Assembly: GCF_020921035.1 (NCBI RefSeq)
Contig: NC_063157.1
Coordinates: 23,887,015 to 23,951,014 of the forward strand
DNA: 64,000 nucleotides
Origin: Rhodamnia argentea
Lineage: Eukaryota > Streptophyta > Magnoliopsida > Myrtales > Myrtaceae
Direction of reading: 5' to 3'
Made by a program: the position numbers and the translations under genes. A model generated the notes under the pieces. That model searched no databases, was not told where the DNA came from, and worked only from the letters and a program-made list of their open reading frames with translations. Shown here piece after piece: positions 11,621 to 21,497 of the stretch. Position 1 is the stretch's first letter, and the number at the start of each line of letters is the position of its first letter.

Positions 11621-14600
11621 TTTCACTGAGCAGGATAAACTGTAGCTTTTCACTCCCTGCGGATAAACTTCCGTGCCTTCTCCGAAGTTAGTGACAGTCC
11701 AAACATGCATGTCCCCCTTCATGTTGGACACATCAATTGAAGGGTATTTGAAGTCATAGGACGGTGTAGGTGGGGATTTTGCAATGAGCTAGATCTCCTT
11801 TGGGTTCTTGAGTTGTGCAGGGCTTGCCCCGGTGGTGCACAGGAAATTTATGCCATCGTACAAGTCGAAATCGCTCAGTGCGGCGACCGGGTTTATGTGT
11901 CGGGATCCAGAGTCAAAAGGAAAGGCCCCTGTGCCGTTTGGATGCCGTCCAATCAGTTTATATCTATTGTCCACGACAACAGCTAAGAACGAGTGTTCTA
12001 ACAAAGAGGATGTTTTTGAACAACGGAACTGTGGGTACATGTCAGAAACACAGCAACAGCGGTGGCATGGGGCAGGACATGGAGGTCCCTGTTGTAATTG
12101 ACAGACCGGCCCATCGTGACTGAAGTCAACACCAGAGGCCAAGCAGCCAAAATGTTAGCACCATGTGCTGAAATATCTCGCTGCAATTCAAACATTAGGA
12201 ATGAAAATGTGAAGCTACAAATCACCTTTGTTGCCCAACATTTTCCGAAGAGAGAGCCTAATCAAGAAGCCAAATTCAAACGGACTTTAATATCCAGAGA
12301 TATGACATTCAGTTCACAGAAGAAAACATAGTCATTGCCGGTGACGGATTTGTGTTCTTTTTTTTTTTGGTCAGAACGGATTTGTGTTCCAGACAGCCAC
12401 TGTCGGTGCAGTTTTAGCCACTGGATAACTGTTTTTTGTGATTAATCTATACATTAGCTGTTCCAGCAAGAAATTCTTCCGGTGTTTGCAGTTGGAGCTT
12501 TTCTTTATGTCTTCTCTTATGAACTAAGATTATAGCACTTACTATTTGGCTGCCGTATAGGATTGAAGCTCTCCTGCTCCTGCTTGGCCAACTGTAGTGC
12601 CCGGGGTCTCAAAGTGACAACCAACAGCTCGCCAAAGTGGGTCGACAAGTACTATTGCAACATCACTGGCGTCTCCCACAGACAAGGCCTTCTCTGTACA
12701 ATTATCGGTAGAGGACTCACGCATGCAATGGACAATTCTTCCCTTGACCAAGGTAGGACCCAAAATATTGCTCTGGGAGAAGCTGTAAACTAGGATTGTT
12801 GCCAGTCACTAGGATAGGTTCGTGATTTGACAAACGGTCCATTATTGAAAGGAGACTACATGGCAAATACAAAGATCACCTAGCATTTTTTGTCGGAACT
12901 CCTGGAGCAACTGCAGCACTTACGAAGCTTCCATTTAGAGAGCGTTTAAGCAATAGCCCTGTGAGGTCGAAACTCGCAACTCGCTTAGTAAAACTCAGTC
13001 ATACCTCAAGAGTATACATCTTTGCCACTACTATTTTCTCGCTTTTGATCACGATCTGCACGTATTTCAAACAGCTCTTGCTACATTACCCTCGCAATCT
13101 TCGAGTTTTCCAAAGATAACTTCAGTTCTCTATTTGGGGAACTAGGCGCTACAGTGAGTATATCCAGGGAGAAACATTCACAGTAGTCCCCGGGAAGAGC
13201 GAGTTTCCAGCGGATGCTGAAAATAGGCCTAACCAACAAGTCTTATAGATGGCCAATCTAGCACCAGGGGCCCCTCCCTGAGCAGTACCTCGGGCCATCC
13301 CCAATAAGCTGACATTCAAAACAACAGATCCTGTTATCATCGAGGCAGCGGGGCTCCCTTGCCGTCATTTTCTCGAGCCAACCTGCAGAAAGTGTCATTC
13401 ATCAATTCTAGATGGCCAACCTCCGCTTCAAAACCCTCGAAGTAGAATCTCGCACCTATGATTTTTCTGGAAAGTCAAATTCAAGGACGTTAATAAGAAG
13501 CTCCTAGAGGCTTTAACTCTCTCTTATTTAGACCTAGCAAAGAGAAGAACATGTCGATTTAGAGACCCGGATGACTCATTGAGCTTGTTTCGTTGTTATG
13601 GTACAATGCACACCTTAGTAACGACGTTAGATTACTTCCTTTTTCATGTTATGACGCATCTTAATAGCTAATAGTACCCCTTGCAGTTGGACAATGTGCA
13701 ATTGTCTCTAGGAATGCATTGTCCCTTGAACTTTTCAGGCACAAGACCTAAGCCCTTGTCGCTAAAGATTTCTGATTCTGGCCAAAACCCTGCAAGAGGA
13801 TTCATTTGTGAGTTTCTATTTGTTGTCATGATGAAAAGCCAAAGGCAAAGGTTTATAGGATTACCAGAGTCGACAACACCGACAATGTTGGAACTGGCAT
13901 CTGTCCCTGGTGGTCATATTGGTTAAGCAAGTTTACCCCGAGAAACTCCCATGAATGTGTGTGTGAACTTCATTGACTTTGCTCTCAAACACGGAGATGT
14001 CAGAGTCCATCTCTGTAACACAAGCTCAGAAGAAATATTAATTCCAGTGATACCTAATGAAGTTCAATTAGCTTACTTTTGGACACTTTTTATCACGTGC
14101 CGACGTCGTGCATTTATTGGAATTTGAGTGTAGAAACCAAAATATGCAAACATGATTTTATGCAAGTGATAAGTGGACATGCATTTTCTTACCAGAAATT
14201 TTTTGGGCTTGTCCTGTTGTAAGCATGGCTTGGAAGCCTCTAAAGCTTTTGCTGGAGTGGCGAAGCACCACCTCCGGAGTTTCATCGGGACTGAGATTAG
14301 ATATAGAGTAGCCGAAGGACAAGTGTTAATACTAAAGACATCTATGGTACAGACATTTGACTTCTTAATGTCATAGATTGAACTTTCAAGATCAGGACTT
14401 TCCAGAGTGTGCATCAATCACAAACCTTCCGGAGACATGAATATAACACATGGTTGCCTGGGATTCCATATTCTGGATCAGGATGGGAGCGGCTCCCCAT
14501 GTAAACCATGTAACGCTGCAAATTCAGAGAACAATTGAAATGTATTGACTGGATCAATCATCTTGACTGGTTGTAAGTGAAAACTTTCACGATCACGAGT

Positions 14601-14694
14601 TTAACATTTGGAGCAATATAAGATACAGTAATGACATCGATTTTAAACCAGATAGCTAGTTGTTGCTTGATTACAATACTAAGGATTGGTACTT

Positions 14695-15960
14695 CTACAC
14701 CGTAGTCACATTAAGACCGATGGGACTCCTGACATTGTGTGCACAGTTGCTCCATGTCAGTGATCCAAACACAAAGATCCCGTTACCGGTTTCACAAGGA
14801 CTAAGAATAAACCGCAGCTCTACTGCCGGGCGGATAGTTTATGACCGCAGTCTAAACTGTTGGGCCTTGTCCATCATAAGTGACGGTCCGGTGAACAGAC
14901 ATGCTCCCTTTCCTGTTGGATACCCCAATTGGAAGTCATTGGACGATGTCAGTGGGTTCTTGCAGGAAATGAGATCTCCTGTTAGATTCTTGAGTTGTGC
15001 AGGGCTAGCCCCATTGCCGCAGAGGAAATTTATAGGGTCATCGGAATGGAAATCGCAGATAAGTCCTGGTTTCAATGCGGCAACGGGGTTTACTTGTCCA
15101 GATCCGTAGTCCAAAAGGTGAGGCCTGTGTGCCTTTTGGACGCATTGTCCCTCGAACTTTTCAGGAACAAGACCTAAAGCTTTCTTATGCGGGCTAAACC
15201 CCTGCAAAGAACATCAACTGAGCCTCTGCTTGTCACACTGACGAAATACTAGAAGGAAAGGCAAAAGCTTTAGAGCATTACCAGAGTCGACGACCACCGA
15301 CGATAACATCGGAACTAGCTTCCGTTCCCTGTCCCTGTTGATCATACTGGTAAAGCGAGATTTCCCCTAGGAAATCCCATGAATGTGTCCTGTGGACTGT
15401 GTTCATCATGCTCTCAGACAGAGATGACAGAATCCATCTCCGCAACACTAGTTCAGAAGAAATATTAAGCCCAACTACACCTAATGAACCTCGGTGAGCT
15501 TACTTTTGACAATTTATATAATGCGCCCGAGCCATGGAATTGTTATGAATTTGAGGTAGAAAACAAAATACGTGAACTTGAACTTATGTATTTGGATAAC
15601 TGGACATGCAGTTTACTACCGGAAAGTTTCTGGGCTTGTTCTGCTGTAAGCATGGCTGAGAAGCCTCCAAGGGCATGTTTCATAACAATTTTGTTCCCGA
15701 GAATAATTTTTTTTTTTTTTTTGCTTCTTGTTTCTATTCCAAATCTATTCCCTAGCCACTGATCTATTCTCGAGAATAGAAAAATTAACTGATGTTACTA
15801 AACAGATTTATGTTCTTTTTTTGTTTTCGGAAATGAAAAAACAAAAATCAGAGAAACAAAAGCGTTACCAAATAGGGGCTAAAGCTTTTGCTGTGACGGT
15901 GAATTACTGCATCCTGTGCTTCATCAAGACTGACATTTGTAGCAGAACAAGGAGTAGGAT
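14695..15960 (-). pseudogene. Subtilase pseudogene, array unit B (internally deleted)
   Basis: Exon 3 (SLDEAQDAVIHRHSKSF) begins near 15937 and is interrupted by a MITE at 15671-15879; it resumes as GFSAMLTAEQAQ near 15620-15670. Exon 4 (15290-15450) has a deletion that throws the frame to TGA. In exon 5 the sequence GLVPEKFEGQC runs directly, in one frame, into the normally distant last exon (DYGSGQVNPVAALKPG, about 15107 downwards). The deletion therefore removes the catalytic His, the oxyanion Asn, the PA domain and the GTSMSCPH serine exon. Its probable intron 1 continues to about 16250, where the hAT-containing DNA begins; its exon 1 is at 19928-20005 in inverted orientation. Non-functional as a protease. 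Confidence 0.88.
15671..15879. mobile_element. Tourist-like (PIF/Harbinger) MITE inside subtilase exon 3
   Basis: The left end GGGCATGTTTCATAACAATT and the reverse complement of the right end, GCCCCTATTTGGTAACGCTT, form imperfect terminal inverted repeats. The element splits an exon that is continuous in the sister copies between the codons for SKSF and GF. The flanks are CAA (15668-15670) and TAA (15880-15882); the intact copies have TAA at this point, so a TAA target duplication with one later change is inferred. About 209 bases, no coding capacity. Confidence 0.75.
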
Positions 15961-16826
15961 TGATTCGGCATCGACAATCATATAGCGAAGACATTAGTGT
16001 ACTGTACAAACTATTGAGATTAGTCACTAGACCACGATATGACTCATAGTTCATCGTTGATGCAGTCTAATGAGTGATTGGTGTGAGGTTTTATTCATCG
16101 GTAATTTTCTAAAGTCAAAAGAAATAGTAGTGATGCGATAAATGAAAACTCCAATTTATGCACAACCAAAAAAACAACTTTTTCTCTTTCATGCGGTGGA
16201 CATTACCAACAGCATGGTCCGATTATTCAATCCAACACATATGATCTTTGAAACAATAAACTTGGTTGTAGACTAAGAAGCATAAATACTCTTCGAGATT
16301 TTTGCGTCAGTACGAAAATCGTGTTAGGAACTAACATATGATATGATCAATAGATATAAGACATTTGGCGCGTGATTAATATGGCATACGAGTCCAGTAT
16401 TTCGACACGACAATCCGACTCATGAATTAATTTTAAATAATTTTAATAATTTAGGAATTAAAATGTAAATATATCAAAATCCAATATTCCAAAAGCCTCC
16501 ACCTCGTCTGCCCGGCCCCTCACAAGACTGAGACCGACTAGCGATCACTAATCGCCCGAACCCTAATCGCTGTCTCCCGCCCTCTCGCTCTCAGTGTCTC
16601 TCGGCTTCTCTCAACCTCTCGCACGGCGTCCCTAAATCGCGCCCCCTCGACGCCTCTCACCATCGCGTACGTCGACCCCGTATTCCGGCGACGAAGTCGA
16701 AGGTGCGTCTCCATCGCTTTCTGGGTTGGCTGATCGAATGGATTGGCTTGTTTTGGTTGCCTTGTTCTGGGTGTTTTCGTTGTCCTTTTTCGGTCGTTGA
16801 CGGTGATGGCGACTCTCTCTGCGCAG

Positions 16827-16913
16827 TTCATCACACGGGGACTCTGCTAGATGGGACCAAGTTCGATTCGAGCAGCGATCGTGGGACGCCACTCAAATTC
16901 AAGCTCAGTCGAG
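16827..16913 (+). pseudogene. FKBP-type peptidyl-prolyl isomerase exon fragment
   Basis: One exon-sized piece translates as [16 protein letters not shown] (first residue split at the acceptor) followed by [10 protein letters not shown]. This matches the FKBP fold core of the large plant FKBP62/65 proteins (normally [16 protein letters not shown]). It has a credible acceptor (CTGCGCAG) and donor (CGAG|GTACGC). A GC-rich, 5'-leader-like stretch at 16530-16700 with a possible donor (GAAG|GTGCGT) lies upstream. The rest of the protein is absent, so this is a fragment, probably carried with or beside the hAT element that follows on the same strand. Confidence 0.72.
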
Positions 16914-17513
16914 GTACGCTCTTCTCCATCATTTTACACTCTACCTGCACTGACCACTTCCATTGAGATGGATGAAACTGGTAGCATTATGGAAGTGCGA
17001 ACTCTCTCAAGACCATTTTGAGGGACCCAACTGCAAAAATTGCCTTAAGTTGGAGGACTAGATATGGAACTTTATCTCTTTCTTTCTTGCGTACTGGGGA
17101 ACGAGAAAGCACGAATGTTAGATGTGGGTTCTTCCAAGAAACGAATCTTGAAATTCTTGCTGGATGAGGATTTTTTTTTTTTTTTTTTTGGACTTAGATG
17201 AGGAACTAAAGGGGCCAACCTCCGGGACGTTCAGAACTGCGTTTTCTGTTCCCAACGGTGTCCCCAATCGCACGCCTCGACAGCTGGGTCCAAAGCACAA
17301 CAAGGTTTGATTCTCTCTCTCGTTAGTTTTCTGTGCCCTTTTTTGTTTTGGTGTCGTTAGAGCTGTTGTAATTGTAGTGGTTTAAAAAGTTAATACGTGA
17401 TCACAGGACCAAGTGATGATGTTTGTGTTTTTCTCTTGGGTGAGTGGCGAGTACTACTGATGATGTTTGTGTTTTTCCCTGACTGTTTGTTATCATCTGC
17501 TTCATTTTGTAGA

Positions 17514-19780
17514 ATGACTTCAAGCATGGATAGTAGCAGTTCCAATACACGACCACCTACATCTAGCAATGAAGATTTAAATAAACCACTATGGAGGTAT
17601 ATTACTAAGTTAGCTAATCATAGCGATGCGGGGGGAAATTTGTCTTGGAAATGCAATTTTTGTGAAAAAGATTTTAAGAGTTCATACACGAGAGTTAGAG
17701 CCCATTTGTTGATGATAAGTGGAAAAGGAATTGGAAAATGCGGAAAAGTAGAAAAAGAGGATCTTTTGGAGATGGAAAGATTAGATGAGGAGGCCAATAC
17801 TAGATTAATGAGTAAGGCGCCTGAAAATGTACCTTTGCTCCCTTTTAGTTTTAGTGGTGGTGGTGGGTTGGATTCATCGTTTGACTCCAAAAAAAGGAAG
17901 ATCGGAGGTGGGAGTGGAGGAAAGAAGGTATTCAACATGACTCAACATGAACGTTTAGATTATGAGATTGCTAGGATGTTCTATTCGGCGGGCTTGCCTT
18001 TTAACCTAGCAAGGAACCCTTACTTTCAATCCGCTTTTACTTATGCTGCCAATCATAATATTGCGGGGTATGTTCCACCGAAATATAATTTGTTGAGGAC
18101 CACTTTGTTGCAAAAAGAGAAGGCAAATATTGATAGGATGTGTGCAACTTTTAGGAGCATGTGGAGGGAGAAGGGTGTAAGTATTGTGAGTGATGGATGG
18201 AGTGACTCACAGAGGAGACCAATTATTAATCTTATGGCGGTGTCGGATGGAGTTGCTATGTTTATAAAATCGGTTGATTGTTCGGGAGAAACAAAAGATA
18301 TGCATTTCATTTTTAACTTATTGAAAGAAGTGATCAATGAAATTGGGCATGAGAATGTGATCCAGGTAATTACGGATAATGCTTCAAATTGTAAGGGCGC
18401 GGGACAACTCATTGAGCAAGAATTTCCATCTATTGTTTGGATGCCTTGTGTGGTGTACACCCTTAATCTAGCTTTGAAGAACATTTGTGCGGCAAAGAAT
18501 GTGGAGACCAATGAAGTAGTTTATGAGGAATGCAATTGGATTTCGGAGATCATTGGGGATGTTATGCAAATCAAACATTTCATCATGAGTCATTCCATGA
18601 GATTAGCAATATATAAGGAGTTTGTTAACTTGAAGTTGCTTTACGTAGCGGATACACGTTTTGCTTCGATGATTGTTATGCTCGGGAGGTTTAAGTTAAT
18701 AAAAGGTGGTCTTCAAAGGATGGTTATTTGCGACAAATGGAATATCTATCGAGATGATAATCAAGGGAGGGCTAAGCTTGTCAAGGAAAAGGTGTTGGAT
18801 GATTTTTGGTGGGATTCAATTGATTATATACTTTCTTTCACGGCTCCTATTTATGACATGCTTAGAACTTGTGACAACGACAAGCCTTGTCTTCACTTAG
18901 TTTATGACATGTGGGGTTCAATGATAGAAAAAGTGAAGAAAGCTATATATGTGCATGAAGGGAAAAGACTAGATGAGGACTCTACATTTTATGAGGTGGT
19001 TCATACCATTCTTGTGGATCGTTGGACTAGGAACAACACTCCACTTCATTGCTTGGCGCATGCCTTGAATCCTAAGTAAGTTCTAAATTGTATGAGATTA
19101 TCACTTTATTAGTTATTCTTTCTTTGACATGATAATATAATACTTCTCTTACTTATTATGGTTTTTTATTTTATTTATTTTATTAAATAAGGTACTATAG
19201 TGATCAATGGCTCAATGAAGATCCTACTCGAGTTTCTCCACACAAGGATAAAGAGATCAACCAAGAAAGACTAAAATGCCTTAGGAAATACTTTCCTAAC
19301 TTGGATGAGCGCAACAAGGTGAATTTGGAGTATGTAGATTTTGCGTGTAAAAATGGGTATTTTAGAGAATTCGATTCCATTCAAGATCGGTATTCTATGG
19401 ATCCTAAGGGTTGGTGGGTTAATCATGGTGCATGTGCACCTATGCTTCAAAGCATAGCCTTAAAGCTTCTTACACAACCTTCTTCTGCATCTTGTGCCGA
19501 GAGGAATTGGAGTAATTACTCGTTTGTGCACTCGGTGAGAAGAAATAAGATGACCCAAAAACGTGGAGAAGATTTGGTTTTCATTCACAACAACCTTCGT
19601 CTTCTATCAAGAAAAAGCCCACAATATGCAGAAGGAGAGACCAAGATGTGGGATATTGGCGGGGATGCATTTGACACATTTGAGGATGTTGGGGTGCTTG
19701 AAGTTGCGAGTCTTTCACTTGATGAGCCGGAGATGGAGTCCGTTGTTTTTTCGGAAGGCGTAGATAATGTAGATGAATGA
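17514..19780 (+). CDS. hAT transposase (BED finger, DUF659, C-terminal dimerisation), intact
   Basis: Two exons, 17514-19075 and 19192-19780, join across a GTAAGT...ATAAG intron (AA|G gives Lys) into 716 codons without a stop. Order: BED-type finger near residues 30-75 (WKCNFCEKDF, then His), DUF659 region with VSDGWSD and the conserved ITDNASNCKGAG, the MPCVVYTLNLALK motif (family usually CVVHTLNLALK, so His is replaced by Tyr), and a C-terminal hAT dimerisation region with SSASCAERNWS. The start Met follows an acceptor-like TTTTGTAG, so a non-coding leader exon is possible. hAT transposases cut and paste elements with 8-bp target duplications; this one sits in the former intron 1 of subtilase unit B. 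The element ends were not resolved by eye. Whether it is active or a recently silenced copy is unknown. Confidence 0.88.
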
Positions 19781-19927
19781 CTTCTTATTATATTAGATGT
19801 GAAATGTGGATTTTTTTTTTGGACTTATTACTAGATGATAAATTTAATGTTGGAATGTGAATTGCTTTTTTTCCCCCTCCAATTTCCACCTGTTTCAATT
19901 AATTGCACAGTAGCTTTCCTGTTTATC

Positions 19928-20005
19928 ATGAAACTTGCTACATTTATCTCACTCCTCTTCTTAGTCAGACTTGCTTTGGTGCACTCAGCTACTACAAAAG
20001 CCAAG
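19928..20005 (+). pseudogene. Orphan, inverted subtilase signal-peptide exon (unit B exon 1)
   Basis: A 78-base exon starting MKLATFISLLFLVRLALVHS and ending at AAG|GTAAAC. It has the same length and nearly the same sequence as exon 1 of units C and D, and encodes a classic signal peptide. It is on the plus strand, opposite to all other subtilase pieces, while the promoter-like DNA that follows (from about 20085) keeps the minus-gene orientation seen at 25430-25700. It therefore looks like the first exon of unit B, flipped by a small inversion with one breakpoint in the GA repeat. No downstream exon lies on this strand. Confidence 0.82.
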
Positions 20006-20017
20006 GTAAACATTTCG

Positions 20018-20020
<3 letters not shown>

Positions 20021-20061
<41 letters not shown>
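20021..20061. repeat. GA microsatellite at inversion edge
   Basis: Perfect GA run immediately after the orphan exon donor. Its counterpart in unit C is the CT run at 25239-25261, in the same position relative to exon 1 but opposite on the map. Confidence 0.9.
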
Positions 20062-20066
<5 letters not shown>

Positions 20067-20084
20067 GTACAACATACAAAGCAC

Positions 20085-21497
20085 CGACACCAACACGCGA
20101 CACGAAAAGGATATAAAAGTAAGATAAGAAAAGCCAGCTTGACGTCAACTTTCCTTGACAACTTATCATGTGGACTGATGTGCAAAAGATATTTAAAATG
20201 TCTTCATCAGAGTCTTTAAGGAATATCTTTTGTCGGCTCGTCGGGAGTACTTTAGAACCATGCTCCCCGTTACTTTTACTGTACTGCAGGGTGCATTGAA
20301 TAGTTGGAAAGACAGTTTCACCTTCCAGTAACTAGGTTGAAGGCTTCAAAGCTGGACGGCATATCCGAATCCTCGATAGGGGAAAAACTGAAGGTATGCT
20401 TGTCCAAGAAAAGTACAGATCCTGTTAAGTTTATGTATTAGAAAACAAGTGAAGTATGATCAGTACTTTCCTTTGTCGATCAGTTCAAATTAGCCAAAAC
20501 CGTGCATAACAGATGATGGAGTTCTACATCAATGGGTTCTCTTTTCATATGGACTTATTTCAAAGGCAATCTTGTTCCTTTTTTGGTACGGATCTTGAAA
20601 TTCTTTCCAATTGGTTCCATAGTACGTTGAGGGGAAAGAGACTTAAAACTCAAGGAGAACATGGCAAAACGAAAAGCAAATCAAACTAAGTGAAAATATG
20701 GTGCATAGATGTTTAAATCCACATAGGTACATTCTCGAGACTTGACAGTAGAAATAAATTTATTTATTTTTCCTTTGATACAGAGATTAAATCCTTCCTT
20801 GTCTCATTAGTATGATGTTCGATGCTCAATGATGTAAAATTTTCTATTAGAATTCTGGTATTTAATTTTTATCTGAAGCAAATGACATCTGCTTTTTGTT
20901 GAGCCATTTTCATGTTTGGCCTCATAATGGATGATGACAAGCAACATGCAAACACAGAAGAAGAATGGCTTGTTTCAAAACAAATCTTGTGTAAGACAAA
21001 TTGAGGAGAGGAGACTCCAGATTGATTGATTAGACAGAAAAAAGAGATGGGAGAAGGGGTTTCCGATAGATATCTCTTTAATGGGTGTTTTAGTCAATTA
21101 AATTCAGTAAGATGTGAATTAAGCAATTCAAGGTGCGGAATTAGCACTGCCCCTTTATATGTTGCCAAATTTATGTATTGGAAAACAAGTGAAGTTTATC
21201 AGTTCTTTCCTAGCCGGACCTGTTCACATGAGGCAGAACTGTGCATAATTGGTGATGGAAAACAATTAGCGAGGCTTCAATTTACACATAACAACTCCAT
21301 GCCTGACAATTATAAAGTTGTTATGAGTGATATTCTTGATATGTGTGAACACAATGATTGGTAAACTATGGACTTGTAAGTGAACGACTCATAATTATGA
21401 ATTTAACATTTCGAGCGATACTAGAAACAATACCAACATGGAATTTAAACCAGAATAGCTAGTTAATACTTGATTACAATACTAAGGCGTGATAATT
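20085..21497. other. Subtilase array intergenic DNA (promoter duplicate and unit flank)
   Basis: No gene. The DNA is a diverged duplicate of other array intervals: 20130-20330 resembles 25480-25720 (upstream of unit C exon 1), 20440-20560 resembles 25776-25880 and 31740-31850, and 20640-21060 resembles 26090-26180 plus 27597-27830. This shows the array grew by duplication of gene plus flank. The last piece (21361-21480) resembles the 3' flanks of the other units. Confidence 0.7.

Larger units (their letters stand above)
11250..14520 (-). pseudogene. Subtilase (SBT) pseudogene, array unit A
   Basis: Heavily decayed copy of a plant secreted serine protease (peptidase S8A). Recognisable pieces in order: inhibitor I9 start near 14436-14518 (YMVYMGSRSHPDPE), I9 end near 14176-14290 (SKSFRGFQAMLTTGQAQ), the pre-catalytic exon near 13900-14030 with a frameshift, [19 protein letters not shown] near 13700-13800, and a shortened catalytic exon at 13150-13450 with stops. 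That exon jumps from the KTCWLG region straight to SASAGNSLF, deleting about 45 residues. The protease-associated domain is at 12545-12790 and the C-terminal Fn3-like part at 11250-11990. Exon 1 and the promoter are missing; the next unit's 3' flank follows directly. A 60-base tandem duplication (11314-11433) and an unrelated insertion (about 11480-11620) lie in the last exon. It cannot encode a protease. Confidence 0.9.

Noticed and set aside
16534..16834. Minus-strand Arg/Thr-rich frames opposite the FKBP fragment
   Set aside because: They are antisense translations of a CTCTC-rich leader-like region with no family resemblance.
19835..20116. 93-codon plus-strand frame ending in Arg-Glu repeats
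   Set aside because: Only the signal-peptide exon (19928-20005) is real; the Arg-Glu tail is the GA repeat beyond the splice donor.
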